From: Candidatus Omnitrophota bacterium
GTDB taxonomy: Bacteria; Omnitrophota; Gorgyraeia; Gygaellales; Profunditerraquicolaceae
DNA: 44,907 bases
Assembly: GCA_028715415.1 (NCBI GenBank)
Contig: JAQURX010000015.1
Coordinates: 1 to 44,907, forward strand
Reading direction: 5' to 3'
In this document: positions 1-8,581 of the stretch, one piece after another
How the letters are laid out: each line of letters begins with the position of its first letter
How positions within the stretch are numbered: position 1 is the stretch's first letter
The notes under the pieces: model-generated
Told to the model about the DNA's origin: nothing
Database searches by the model: none
The model's input: only the letters and a program-made list of their open reading frames with translations
Position numbers and translations under genes: made by a program

Positions 1-621
1 ACATTACTTGGTTGGTTTGGGACGGCAAGCTCTGTTTGTACTTTAATTGCAATTTCTTTAACTACTTGGATTTCCACAAAGCTTGGAAAGCGCAAGACAT
101 TTTTACTTGCCATGTGCCTTGCTATTGTCGGTTACGCTTTAAAATGGGTAGGATATAATCCTCAGCATCCCTATTTACTGATGATTGCTGTTCCATTTCT
201 GGCATTCCATTTGGGGGCGCTCTTTACCATGGTTCCGTCCATGGTCGCTGATGTATGTGATTTAGACGAGTTGAACTGCGGGACTCGTAGAGAAGGGATG
301 TTCAGCGGTATTTACTGGTGGATACAAAAGCTCGGGCAGGCAGGTGCATCTGTTCTTGCAGGAATCTTGCTTAATGTGACTGGTTTTAATATAGTATTAG
401 CCGCAAATCAGACTCCGAAGGCTTTGTTGTATATGCGGCTTTGCGATATTGGTATCCCGATAGTAACTACTTTAATTGCTATTTTTATTATTATGACTTT
501 TGATATTTCAGAATCCAGGGCTTATGAGATTCGTGCGCAAGTAGAGAGGCGAAGAGGGGAAAGAAGAAGCCAGGAGAAGCAGGTAGAAGCAGACAGGCGT
601 AAAGGCGATAGAAGGGAATAG
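1..621 (+). CDS. Sugar:cation symporter, GPH/MFS type (5' end outside window)
   Basis: Frame 1 is open from the first base, so the gene starts upstream and only about the last 206 codons are seen. The fragment holds several hydrophobic segments separated by short polar loops, including the segment after FHLGALFTMVPSMVADVCD and the GMFSGIYWWIQKLGQAGAS stretch, a pattern typical of the glycoside-pentoside-hexuronide (MelB-like) branch of the major facilitator superfamily in the inner membrane. The last ~30 residues form a very basic/acidic tail rich in RR, ending DRRKGDRRE. It lies one base before a secreted glycosidase gene, so uptake of sugars released by that enzyme is the likely job. Substrate and coupling ion cannot be read from the sequence. 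Confidence 0.8.
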   Translation, partial: TLLGWFGTASSVCTLIAISLTTWISTKLGKRKTFLLAMCLAIVGYALKWVGYNPQHPYLLMIAVPFLAFHLGALFTMVPSMVADVCDLDELNCGTRREGMFSGIYWWIQKLGQAGASVLAGILLNVTGFNIVLAANQTPKALLYMRLCDIGIPIVTTLIAIFIIMTFDISESRAYEIRAQVERRRGERRSQEKQVEADRRKGDRRE

Positions 622-622
622 G

Positions 623-2968
623 ATGATGATGCAGGTTTCAGGTTTCAAGTCACAAGTTTCAAGTCACAAGCCACAAGGAAAAGACAAAAAATTGTTTTTG
701 CTTTTACTTGTGCTCTTGTGCTCTTGTGCTCTTGTGCCTTATGCATTTGCTCAAGAGAAGCCCTCTTCTACAGAATTAATTAATAAAGCTTGGGAAGCGC
801 ATGGCAATGGTGATATTGAGGCAACCTTTAAATATACACAGGAGTGCATTGATCTTTATAAGGCAGAAGCGGATAAAATGCAGGCCGGTTTAAAAGAGTT
901 TCCCCGCGGCAGAAAAGATATTGAGGCTGTTGGGCCGTTAAATGATGTGGCAACCGCATATTTTATTCAGGCAGAGTCTTTTCGCAAGCAAGGCAAGAAT
1001 GAAGATGCTATTAAAACTTTTAAATTGATTATCGGAAAATATCCTTATGCTCAGGCTTGGGATCAGCGTGGTTGGTTTTGGATAGTAGCAAAAACTTCCA
1101 AAGAAAGCTTAGCGCAGTTTGAAGGAGAAAAGGTTAAGCCGCAGGAGTTGCCAAAACCTAAAGTAAGCCAGCTTGCGACAAAAGTTATTTTGTATGATTC
1201 AGGCAAAGAAGAGATTGTTGATTATGAGAAATACGGAGAGTTCCAAAATGTCGGCACAAAAGATTATAAATATGTGATTAAAGATCAGGAAGGTTTGAGT
1301 AGCGCTGTCGGAGAAGGGATCTACCCGAATACGACGTCTATACGCTGGGATCCGGAATATAAAAAAGCTTTGAAGGAAAAACGGCTTGAAGGCAGCCATT
1401 GGGATTTTCTGCAGTCTCCTGATTTAGAGGCAGCGTTTTTAAAATGGGCTACTGCTTCTGAGCCTCAGGGAGTTAAACTTTTTTATACAGGGCTCGTTTT
1501 GGAAAAGGCAGGGTTAATTGAAGAAGCGATTAAATGTTATTATGCAATAGTGGTAAATTTTCCGGGCACTTACGGCTGGACTTATTGGCATACTCCTTGG
1601 TATATAGGGCAAGCTGCTATTGCAAAGATAGACTTTCTTTTGCGCAAGAATCCCGGTATCGGTTATCGTTTGATTGATGCTAATATAAGGATAATAAACG
1701 GCTACGATATGGATGTCGCCAATGATATCGTGGTTACAAACCCGGGGAAGTTCGTTAAGATAAGCCCGTTGGAAAAACTAAAGCCTCGCCCTTCAAAAGA
1801 CTTTTTGAGTATTAAGAAACGCCGTGGTAAGGGTAAGGTGAGGCTTGTGCAGTATGAAACTGGCGATTGGGAATTGTTGGTTAATGATAAGCCTTACATG
1901 GTTAAAGGAATAACTTATACCCCGACTAAAGTTGGGCAATCTCCAGATGATGGCACACAGACTAATTGGATGGAGGATGATTTTAATTGTAACGGAAAGA
2001 TTGATGGCCCATATGATTCCTTCGTTGATAAAAATGGGAATAATATACAGGATAAAAATGAGCCTGCAGTTGGCGATTTTAAGTTAATGAAGGATATGGG
2101 TGTTAATACTATAAGGCTTTATCATCAGCCATTTGCGGTTAATAAAGAATTATTGCGCGAGCTTTATGAAGAGTACGGGATTATGGTTATCATGGGGGAT
2201 TTCTTCGGCAAATACGCTATTGGTTCGGGCGCCTCATGGAATCCGGGGACAGATTATAATAATGAAGAGCATAAAAAGAAAATGCTTGAGTCAGTCAAAG
2301 AAATGGTAGAGGAATTTAAAGATGAACCGTATATTTTGTTCTGGCTCTTAGGCAATGAGAATGTTTACGGCTATGCCTGTAATGCAGATAAGGAGCCGGA
2401 AGCATTCTTTAAATTCGCTAACGAAGCAGCCATTATGATAAAATCAATTGATCCTGACCATCCTGTTGCAATTGGTAACGGGGACATTCTTTTCTTAGAT
2501 AGATTTGCAAAGAATGCCCCTGAGGTAGATATATTCGGTACGAATGCTTATAGAGGAGAATATGGATTTGGCTCTATCTGGAGACAGGTGAAAGAGGAAG
2601 CTGATATTCCAGTTTTGATTACTGAATACGGCTGTCCTGCGTATGCCCAAGATTCTTCTTTAGAGGTTGCAGAAGAATTACAAGCAGAGTATTTGCAGAA
2701 TAGCTGGGAAGATATAGAAGGAAATGCGGTATTTAACAGAGGCGTAGGCAATTCCATAGGCGGCGTTCATTTTGAATGGCTGGATGAATGGTGGAAGGGA
2801 TATGAGCCGGCACAGCATGATATGAAAGGTTTGTGGAAAGGGCCGTTTCCCGACGGATATATGCATGAGGAATGGCTTGGTGTTTCAGGCCAGGGTGATG
2901 GTAAATTTAGCCCTTTCTTAAGGCAACTCAGGAAATCTTATTATATGTATAAAAAATTATGGAGATAA
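623..2968 (+). CDS. Secreted TPR-containing clan GH-A-like glycoside hydrolase
   Basis: A 781-residue exported protein. A signal peptide (Leu/Cys-rich core around residues 24-43) is followed by a helical TPR-like part (about 45-340) and a TIM-barrel glycosidase domain (about 405-781) resembling the catalytic domain of GH2/GH5-type enzymes. The candidate acid/base is E579 in FWLLGNEN and the nucleophile E668 in LITEYG, in the expected order for clan GH-A. An insert at about 453-480 has two DxNxNG-type calcium-loop sequences (DFNCNGKID and DKNGNNIQD) not found in the paralogue at 4211. Three ATGs in a row begin the ORF, so the exact start is uncertain by one or two codons. Probably a periplasmic or surface enzyme acting on a glycan; specificity unknown. 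Confidence 0.75.
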   Translation: MMMQVSGFKSQVSSHKPQGKDKKLFLLLLVLLCSCALVPYAFAQEKPSSTELINKAWEAHGNGDIEATFKYTQECIDLYKAEADKMQAGLKEFPRGRKDIEAVGPLNDVATAYFIQAESFRKQGKNEDAIKTFKLIIGKYPYAQAWDQRGWFWIVAKTSKESLAQFEGEKVKPQELPKPKVSQLATKVILYDSGKEEIVDYEKYGEFQNVGTKDYKYVIKDQEGLSSAVGEGIYPNTTSIRWDPEYKKALKEKRLEGSHWDFLQSPDLEAAFLKWATASEPQGVKLFYTGLVLEKAGLIEEAIKCYYAIVVNFPGTYGWTYWHTPWYIGQAAIAKIDFLLRKNPGIGYRLIDANIRIINGYDMDVANDIVVTNPGKFVKISPLEKLKPRPSKDFLSIKKRRGKGKVRLVQYETGDWELLVNDKPYMVKGITYTPTKVGQSPDDGTQTNWMEDDFNCNGKIDGPYDSFVDKNGNNIQDKNEPAVGDFKLMKDMGVNTIRLYHQPFAVNKELLRELYEEYGIMVIMGDFFGKYAIGSGASWNPGTDYNNEEHKKKMLESVKEMVEEFKDEPYILFWLLGNENVYGYACNADKEPEAFFKFANEAAIMIKSIDPDHPVAIGNGDILFLDRFAKNAPEVDIFGTNAYRGEYGFGSIWRQVKEEADIPVLITEYGCPAYAQDSSLEVAEELQAEYLQNSWEDIEGNAVFNRGVGNSIGGVHFEWLDEWWKGYEPAQHDMKGLWKGPFPDGYMHEEWLGVSGQGDGKFSPFLRQLRKSYYMYKKLWR
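631..738 (+). repeat. Tandem and inverted short repeats inside the signal-peptide coding region
   Basis: The 14-mer TTTCAAGTCACAAG occurs twice head to tail (643-656, 657-670), followed by CCACAAGG. Downstream the octamer CTTGTGCT occurs four times in tandem (707-714, 715-722, 723-730, 731-738 with a final C). The CACAAG and CTTGTG cores are inverse complements, so the two blocks can pair as a hairpin. The repeats are translated: they encode the QVSGFKSQVSSHK leader and the LVLLCSCALV hydrophobic core. A related block starts the glycosidase gene near 4240. Confidence 0.8.
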
Positions 2969-3060
2969 CGAAACAGAAAGGAGGAACACAAATTAAAAAA
3001 ATCAAATTTAAAGATTGGCAACTCAATGTTAATTTTAAAATAGAAAAAGGAGGAATCAAG

Positions 3061-4230
3061 ATGAAGCGAGTAATTGCTATGGTGATGGCTGCTATCTGTG
3101 TTTTCGCGTTTACAGGGCTGACTATCGCAGAAGAAACAGCAGCTCCGGCTGCGGCTACGCAGGAAAAAGTATTTAATGTTTACACGGACAAGAAGTCTCC
3201 TGATAATCACTTTATCCCTTCAGGTTGGATGGGGGATACGGGGGATATCAAAATGAACGATCAAGCAACAACAAATCCCCACGGCGGGACAACTTGCCTT
3301 GAATTTACTTATTCTGCTAAAAAAGCACAAGGACAAGGTTGGGCAGGTGTTTATTGGCAAAATCCGGCAAATAACTGGGGTTCTAAAAAAGGCGGGTTTG
3401 ATTTAACCGGCATGACCAAGATTACTTTTTGGGCAAGGGGTGCAAAAGGCGGCGAATTAATCCAGAAATTTGTTATCGGTGGTGTTAAAGGCCAGTATCC
3501 AGATTCTTCAACAATTGAGATGGGGCCGGTTGAGTTAACTGATACTTGGAAAGAATATACAATTAATTTAGCAGGTAAGGACCTTTCCTATATTAGCGGT
3601 GGTTTCGGCTGGGTTACAAACGCTGACCTTAATCCAGATGGGGCTGTTTTTTATATTGATGACATAAAGTATCAGGCTGACGCATCAATGAAGCCAGAGA
3701 GCAAAAAGCAGGAAGAAGTGCCATTCTATGTTTATCTAGATGGATCTTCGTCTAAGAATCATTTCATAGCGTCTGGTTATATGGGTGATTACAGTGATGT
3801 AAAGTTAGATGCTCGGTCAAAAGAAGACCCATATTTGGGAGATACCTGTATAAAGGTAGTTTATAATAACAAGGCTACTCAAGGATCCCGTTGGGTTGGG
3901 GTTTATTGGCAGAATCCAGCGAACAATTGGGGGACTGTTGATGCCGGGTTTGACCTTTCAAAAGCCACCAAGGTTACTTTTTGGGCACGCGGCGAAAAAG
4001 GCGGAGAGAGGATTGAAGAGTTCAAGATTGGCGGCATCATGGGAGAATATTCCGATTCTGATTCTGCTGCTATCGGGCCGGTAATATTGAATAAAGAATG
4101 GACACAATACACCATTGATTTAAAAGGTAAGGATATGTCTTATATCATTGGTGGTTTTGCATGGTCAAGCAACCTTGATGTAAATCCTGAGGGTGCAGTA
4201 TTTTATCTTGATGAAATTAAATACGAATAA
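3061..4230 (+). CDS. Secreted protein with two tandem carbohydrate-binding-like beta-sandwich repeats
   Basis: I place the start at 3061, where AAAGGAGG lies at good spacing before ATG and a clean signal peptide follows (MKRVIAMVMAAICVFAF...AEE), giving 389 residues; an in-frame ATG at 2959 would bury the signal. The mature protein is two homologous units of about 180 residues (about 38-205 and 220-389). Both carry the identical stretch GVYWQNPANNWG, a FWARG strand and a closing GAVFY[IL]D[DE]IKY strand, the look of a jelly-roll carbohydrate-binding module. No catalytic motif is seen. It sits between two glycosidase genes, so glycan binding or surface tethering is a fair inference. A second orphan Shine-Dalgarno-like AAAGGAGG at about 2979 has no ATG at proper distance. 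Confidence 0.75.
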   Translation: MKRVIAMVMAAICVFAFTGLTIAEETAAPAAATQEKVFNVYTDKKSPDNHFIPSGWMGDTGDIKMNDQATTNPHGGTTCLEFTYSAKKAQGQGWAGVYWQNPANNWGSKKGGFDLTGMTKITFWARGAKGGELIQKFVIGGVKGQYPDSSTIEMGPVELTDTWKEYTINLAGKDLSYISGGFGWVTNADLNPDGAVFYIDDIKYQADASMKPESKKQEEVPFYVYLDGSSSKNHFIASGYMGDYSDVKLDARSKEDPYLGDTCIKVVYNNKATQGSRWVGVYWQNPANNWGTVDAGFDLSKATKVTFWARGEKGGERIEEFKIGGIMGEYSDSDSAAIGPVILNKEWTQYTIDLKGKDMSYIIGGFAWSSNLDVNPEGAVFYLDEIKYE

Positions 4231-5533
4231 TAAAAGTTTCAATTTGCAAGTTTCAGGTTGCAAGTCTGACAAGGCACGAGGGCACAAGCTTAAAACTTGT
4301 GCTCTTGTGTCTTGTCTTCTTGTGTCTTTTCTTTTTCCTCTCCCTGCAATGGCTGCGAAACAAAAGGCCTCTGTCTATGTAAAAAAATTCAAGAACAGCC
4401 GGTATGAATTAATCGTAAGCGGTAAACCATATATTATTAAAGGAGTTTGTTATAATCCAATCCCCATTGGCCAAAATCATGAATATGATTGGTGGTCTGA
4501 TCCAAATAAACCATGGATAGCTGATGGAAAACTAATGAAAGAAATGGGGATAAATACAATTCGTCTTTATCAGTCGCATGAAAATATAGAAGAGGTTAGA
4601 GCAGTCATACGTGATTTTTATGAGCTTTATGGGATTAGGACAATTATGGGCAGCTGGCTTGGTTTTTGGCAATACCCCTGCCCTTTTTATGCAGATAAAA
4701 TCTTTCAGGATAAAGTCAAAAGAGAAGCTGTTGATATGGTCAACCAACTGAAAGATGAGCCGGGAGTCCTCTTGTGGATCTTAGGAAATGAAAATAATTA
4801 TTCTTGTTTAGGCAGAGTAAATCCGTGGACGAGTGAGGATATAGATAAAGAGCCGGATCCTCAGAAAAAGAATTTATTACGCGCAAAAATTTATTATTCT
4901 TTTGTCAATGATATAGCAAAAGAGATCCATCAGATTGATACAAAACATCCTGTTGCAATTGGCAACGGTGAATTAGTCGGCCTTGAAAGTGCAAACCTAT
5001 ACTGTCCGGACATAGATATCGTAGGTTGCATTATTTACCGCGGGAGGACTTTTGGTAATCTTTTCAAGTCTTTGAAATCGGTGTTTGACCGGCCAGTTTT
5101 TTTTGCTGAATTTGGCGCTGATTGTTACGATGCTTATTTAAAGAAGGAAGACCAGAATATGCAGGCTTTTTTTCTTGAATCGCAATGGCGGCAGATTTAC
5201 GAAAACTTAAACAGCAATAAAAAAGAAGGGGAAGGGAACTGTATCGGTGGAACAATGTTTGAGTGGATAGATGAATGGTGGAAGCATGATGAAAGTAGTT
5301 CTGATAGTTGGAAGGTTCAAGATACCGAATCAAATTGGAACAATGGGAATTATTATTTTGATATTAAAGCTGAAGGCAATAAGAATATGAATGAAGAATG
5401 GTTTGGAATTGTAGCATTGTCTACTGAAATGGAAAACGGGTTAAACAAAAGAATCCCAAGAAAAGCTTATTATGTGATTAGAGAATTCTGGAAAAAACCA
5501 AATATAGATATTAAAAAGGCGAAAAAGAAATGA
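4211..5533 (+). CDS. Secreted clan GH-A-like glycoside hydrolase (paralogue of the enzyme at 623)
   Basis: About 440 residues: signal peptide (core CALVSCLLVSFLFPLPAMAA) and a single TIM-barrel domain. The acid/base candidate is E194 in WILGNENN and the nucleophile E300 in FFAEFG (numbering from ATG 4211). It shares YELIVSGKPYIIKGVCY, GINTIRLY, HPVAIGNG and FEWIDEWW with the C-terminal domain of the upstream enzyme but lacks its TPR part and calcium-loop insert. The start is uncertain: GTG 4193, ATG 4211 (overlapping the upstream stop by 20 bases) and TTG 4244 are in frame and none has a good Shine-Dalgarno. Its 3' end overlaps the next gene by four bases (ATGA). Substrate unknown. Confidence 0.75.
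   Translation: MKLNTNNKSFNLQVSGCKSDKARGHKLKTCALVSCLLVSFLFPLPAMAAKQKASVYVKKFKNSRYELIVSGKPYIIKGVCYNPIPIGQNHEYDWWSDPNKPWIADGKLMKEMGINTIRLYQSHENIEEVRAVIRDFYELYGIRTIMGSWLGFWQYPCPFYADKIFQDKVKREAVDMVNQLKDEPGVLLWILGNENNYSCLGRVNPWTSEDIDKEPDPQKKNLLRAKIYYSFVNDIAKEIHQIDTKHPVAIGNGELVGLESANLYCPDIDIVGCIIYRGRTFGNLFKSLKSVFDRPVFFAEFGADCYDAYLKKEDQNMQAFFLESQWRQIYENLNSNKKEGEGNCIGGTMFEWIDEWWKHDESSSDSWKVQDTESNWNNGNYYFDIKAEGNKNMNEEWFGIVALSTEMENGLNKRIPRKAYYVIREFWKKPNIDIKKAKKK
4238..4327 (+). repeat. Second copy of CAAG/CTTGTG inverted-repeat block in a signal-peptide coding region
   Basis: Sequences such as CAAGTTTCAGGTTGCAAG precede a hairpin with arms GAGGGCACAAG (4278-4288) and CTTGTGCTCTT (4296-4306), 11 pairs including two G-T, with a 7-base loop; further CTTGT-type units follow. 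Encoded peptide QVSGCKS parallels QVSGFKS at the start of the gene at 623, so the two leaders share this repeat. Confidence 0.7.
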
Positions 5534-7158
5534 TTACAAAACAAATTTTAAAAACACGGGTTAGTAAAGTAGTCTTAATTTTAACTTTTTGTTTTCTTAG
5601 CAATACCTGTTTTGCAGAGGAGACAGCTGTAAGTAATAATGTGGTGGAATTAACAAAGCAGATTATGGACGCAAAAGAAATTGATAGTTGTTTCCCAAAA
5701 CTTGAGGAGTTGAAGAATATATATATAAAGGAAGGCAAGTATTCTGAATTTGTAGATTTCTTAAAATCTCTGATTGCAAAGAAAGACGCTATAGCCCCTT
5801 ACGCAAATTATTATATTGCACTTTCCCGCTTTGAGCATATTGTGGCTTTGGAAGAGAAGCAGGATTGGAATGAATATTTCTCTAAAGTAGAAGAATATAG
5901 GAAAGATATTATTGATTATGCTCAGAAAGCCATTGATGCAACTACTCCTCAGAATTCAGTAAATATTCTAAGCCGCCTTATCCTTTGGGAGTTTCATCGC
6001 CAACAGCAGGATGCTTTTGTTGAACAGTCTCTGGCTGATTTAATGAATTCGGTTTTAGAGTTTGGAAAGGATACTACTGATACGAAGACTTTAAAAGAAG
6101 TTGCTGATAAGCTTTTAGCTGCAGATGAAAAAAATAAATCAAGGCAAGTCTATAAAATCTATGTTGAGAAAATTTCTGCTTCTCAAGTGAAAGAAAAAGA
6201 ACTTAAGGATATAGCTTTTGGTTTCTTTAATGAAGGGAATTTAGAGCTGTCAGAGGCTGTTTATGATTCTTATGTTGAGAGAATTACAAAGTCAATGTCA
6301 AAAACGCAGCTAAAGAATTCATTGTTAGAGCTTGCGAAACTATTTTCTTATAAAGATTCTGGAAATAACGACCCAATATATGCCGAATCCATTTTTAAAA
6401 AAGCAGAAGATGCCTTTGGAAAGAATTTCTTTAATCAGGAAACAATGTACTTAAGGGCGTTTAATTTAGAGAAAGCGAAAGAATTTGAAGGCGCAAAAAA
6501 TGTATATATTGAGTTCTTAAATCGTTTCAAAGATGATGTTAATTTTGACAAAGCTGCTTTTAAAGTCGGGATAATTTATGCTTATGTCCTAAAGGATATT
6601 GAAAAGAGCAAAGAGTATTTTGAGAATTTAGCAAAAAAAGAAAAAGTCAGCCCTCAGGCCATTTCAAGTTTATATCAATTAGGCCTCTTAAGCCAGTGGG
6701 GGGAAGATCTGGACAAGGCGAAAGAATATTATAATAATCTTTTGGAGAAAGCAGGAGATGATTTTGCGGAAACTGTCAATTTGGCTAAAGAAAGATTATC
6801 TGAAATTGAACAAGGAAAGCCCATGGAAAATAATCAAAAGGTTTTCTTGGATGCCGCGTTAAATAAAAATAATCCCGCGCTTGATATGAAGAGATTAGGC
6901 TTAAAGGTTAGCCCTTCTGAGGCTAAGCCCGGCCAGAGCGTAAGTATAAAGTCAGCAGCCTATACACCAGAAAGTGGTTGTATGCAAGTTGAGATACAAT
7001 ATGTATGGGCCGGAGATTTGGCTGGAGCGAAACCGGCAAATAATAGCTCTTCATTGGATATTGCTTATCCCGGAGCAGGAACTAAGGTCGTTTGTTTGGT
7101 TGAAACATCCCCCTCGGGAGTAATTGATTACAATATTGATTTTGCAGACATTTATTAA
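5530..7158 (+). CDS. Secreted TPR-repeat protein, function unknown
   Basis: A 542-residue protein with an N-terminal signal peptide (hydrophobic VVLILTFCFLSNTCFAEE). Residues of about 40-430 are mostly amphipathic helices with TPR spacing, for example the run around YFENLAKKEKVSPQAISSLYQLGLL and AKEYYNNLLEKAGDD. The last ~90 residues (from about 455) change to beta-rich sequence starting RLGLKVSPSEAKPGQSVSI, like a small immunoglobulin-type or adhesin domain. The gene overlaps the glycosidase gene by four bases, so the two are translated together, and the product probably serves as an exported scaffold or binding partner in the same sugar system. No enzymatic motif is seen. Confidence 0.65.
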   Translation: MITKQILKTRVSKVVLILTFCFLSNTCFAEETAVSNNVVELTKQIMDAKEIDSCFPKLEELKNIYIKEGKYSEFVDFLKSLIAKKDAIAPYANYYIALSRFEHIVALEEKQDWNEYFSKVEEYRKDIIDYAQKAIDATTPQNSVNILSRLILWEFHRQQQDAFVEQSLADLMNSVLEFGKDTTDTKTLKEVADKLLAADEKNKSRQVYKIYVEKISASQVKEKELKDIAFGFFNEGNLELSEAVYDSYVERITKSMSKTQLKNSLLELAKLFSYKDSGNNDPIYAESIFKKAEDAFGKNFFNQETMYLRAFNLEKAKEFEGAKNVYIEFLNRFKDDVNFDKAAFKVGIIYAYVLKDIEKSKEYFENLAKKEKVSPQAISSLYQLGLLSQWGEDLDKAKEYYNNLLEKAGDDFAETVNLAKERLSEIEQGKPMENNQKVFLDAALNKNNPALDMKRLGLKVSPSEAKPGQSVSIKSAAYTPESGCMQVEIQYVWAGDLAGAKPANNSSSLDIAYPGAGTKVVCLVETSPSGVIDYNIDFADIY

Positions 7159-7198
7159 TCCTCTTTAAACTCCACACGCCATTACTCCTTAAAATAAC

Positions 7199-7227
7199 TT
7201 GACTTATAATTTTTTTAGTAGTATAAA
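7199..7227 (+). promoter_or_regulatory. Sigma-70-type promoter of the ROK regulator gene
   Basis: TTGACT (7199-7204) and TATAAA (7222-7227) are separated by 17 bases in the 145-base gap before the ROK gene. Confidence 0.7.
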
Positions 7228-7231
7228 TAAT

Positions 7232-7287
7232 ATGATAATTAATCATTTTATTAAGTGCAGTTTCATGTTTTTCTAATATATTATTAG
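7232..7287 (+). promoter_or_regulatory. Two AT-rich 15-bp dyads, candidate operators
   Basis: ATGAT-AATTA-ATCAT (7232-7246) begins five bases after the -10 box and CTAAT-ATATT-ATTAG (7273-7287) lies just upstream of the start codon. Both have 5-bp arms around a 5-bp centre. Their position in the 5' leader suggests self-repression by the ROK protein; the AT richness of the region lowers certainty. Confidence 0.4.
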
Positions 7288-7303
7288 GGAAGAAATAAGC
7301 AAA

Positions 7304-8539
7304 ATGAAATCATTGGATTTTCAAAAAGAAGAACTCAGCGAGAAAGAAAAGCGTAATATTGATATTTTGGAGATTTTAAGAAAACACGGGCCCATCAGCC
7401 GGCCTGATATTTCAAAGCAGATAGGGACAAATGTTGTTACTATCTCAAATTATATTGATGAATTTATAAAGCGTAATCTCGTCTATGAAAAAGAATTTGA
7501 TGTTTCCGAAGGTGGAAGAAGGCCGCTTTTATTAGATTTAAATCCGCAGTCCGGGTTTGTGATTGGCGTTGGTTTGAATTTGATGAATATGGTTGGCCTT
7601 TTGGTTGATCTTAAAGGGAACATTATCACCAAGACTCAAATCGCCCGCCCAAAAGCTTCCGTCAGGGATGTCTCCGAGTCACTCTTGCAGATTGTCCGTG
7701 AAATCTTAAGGCGCTCAAAGGATTTTACTCCTAATATTAGAGGCATTGGAATCGGGATTGCCGGTCTAATAAATAAAGAAAATGGTTCTATCCATTGGCC
7801 GCAAAAGATGGATAACTATTACACATATTCTTCTGTTGACCTTCCACTAAGAGACTTATTAGAGAAAGAATTTAACCTGCCTGTTTTAATTGAGAATGAT
7901 GCCACAGCAGCTTGTTTTGGCGAGCATTGGATGGATTTAGAGTATGGGGCAAAAAATATTATTTATATGTTCTCAGGAGTCGGCTGCGGGATTATGATTG
8001 ATGGAAAGATCTATCGTGGTTCTCAGGGTTATGCCGGAGAAACATCTATTTATAATTATAAGCGCGACGATTATTTTAATTGCAAGGCCGGAAAGCCTTG
8101 TTTTGCTAAGCGTTGGGAAGTTGATTTAGGGATTGTCTCCGATATAAAAGAAAAACTAGCCAGCGATAAACAAAAGGCAGAGCTTTTTTTCAACCTTACA
8201 TCAAGTACGATTGAAAATGTAGACTTAAAAAGTGTTTTCATTGCTGCCCGGGCAAAAGACGAATTGGCTCTTTCGGCGCTGGAAGATGCAGGAGAAAGGC
8301 TCGGGATTAAAGTTGCTTCTTTAGTAAATTTGCTTAATCCTCAGGTTGTCATTATCGGGGGAGGGTTTGAAGAAGCAGGGGATGTCTTTTTAAATAAGGT
8401 TAATGTGACAGTAAGGGAATGGGCTTTCAGAGAGGCAACTGATAATTTGAAGATTGCGTATTCTCAACTGCGAGAAAATGCGGTTGCTTTAGGTGCATCA
8501 AGTTTAGTGATGCAAAAAGTTTTTGCTCAATTATGGTAA
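7304..8539 (+). CDS. ROK-family transcriptional regulator with degenerate zinc motif
   Basis: A 411-residue protein: winged helix-turn-helix at about 18-65 (ILEILRKHGPISRPDISKQIG) followed by an actin/hexokinase-fold ROK domain. GIGIGIAGL, IENDATAACFGE (about 196-207) and GGGFEEAGDVF are family motifs. The family zinc site, normally a His after GxAGExG followed by CxCGxxGC, is mostly gone: residues 242-248 read GYAGETS with no His following, and only C260 and C266 remain. So it is a repressor/inducer-sensing protein rather than a kinase, probably answering to a sugar or sugar phosphate. It follows the secreted glycosidase genes and has its own promoter. Confidence 0.85.
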   Translation: MKSLDFQKEELSEKEKRNIDILEILRKHGPISRPDISKQIGTNVVTISNYIDEFIKRNLVYEKEFDVSEGGRRPLLLDLNPQSGFVIGVGLNLMNMVGLLVDLKGNIITKTQIARPKASVRDVSESLLQIVREILRRSKDFTPNIRGIGIGIAGLINKENGSIHWPQKMDNYYTYSSVDLPLRDLLEKEFNLPVLIENDATAACFGEHWMDLEYGAKNIIYMFSGVGCGIMIDGKIYRGSQGYAGETSIYNYKRDDYFNCKAGKPCFAKRWEVDLGIVSDIKEKLASDKQKAELFFNLTSSTIENVDLKSVFIAARAKDELALSALEDAGERLGIKVASLVNLLNPQVVIIGGGFEEAGDVFLNKVNVTVREWAFREATDNLKIAYSQLRENAVALGASSLVMQKVFAQLW

Positions 8540-8581
8540 ATGGGTCTTGAAGGTTAGTCTCGTCATTTAAGGGGGGAGAGC

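Noticed and set aside
2959-3060. Longer N-terminus for the beta-sandwich protein from ATG 2959
   Set aside because: It overlaps the end of the glycosidase gene and would place 34 charged residues before a clear signal peptide; ATG 3061 has the better ribosome site.
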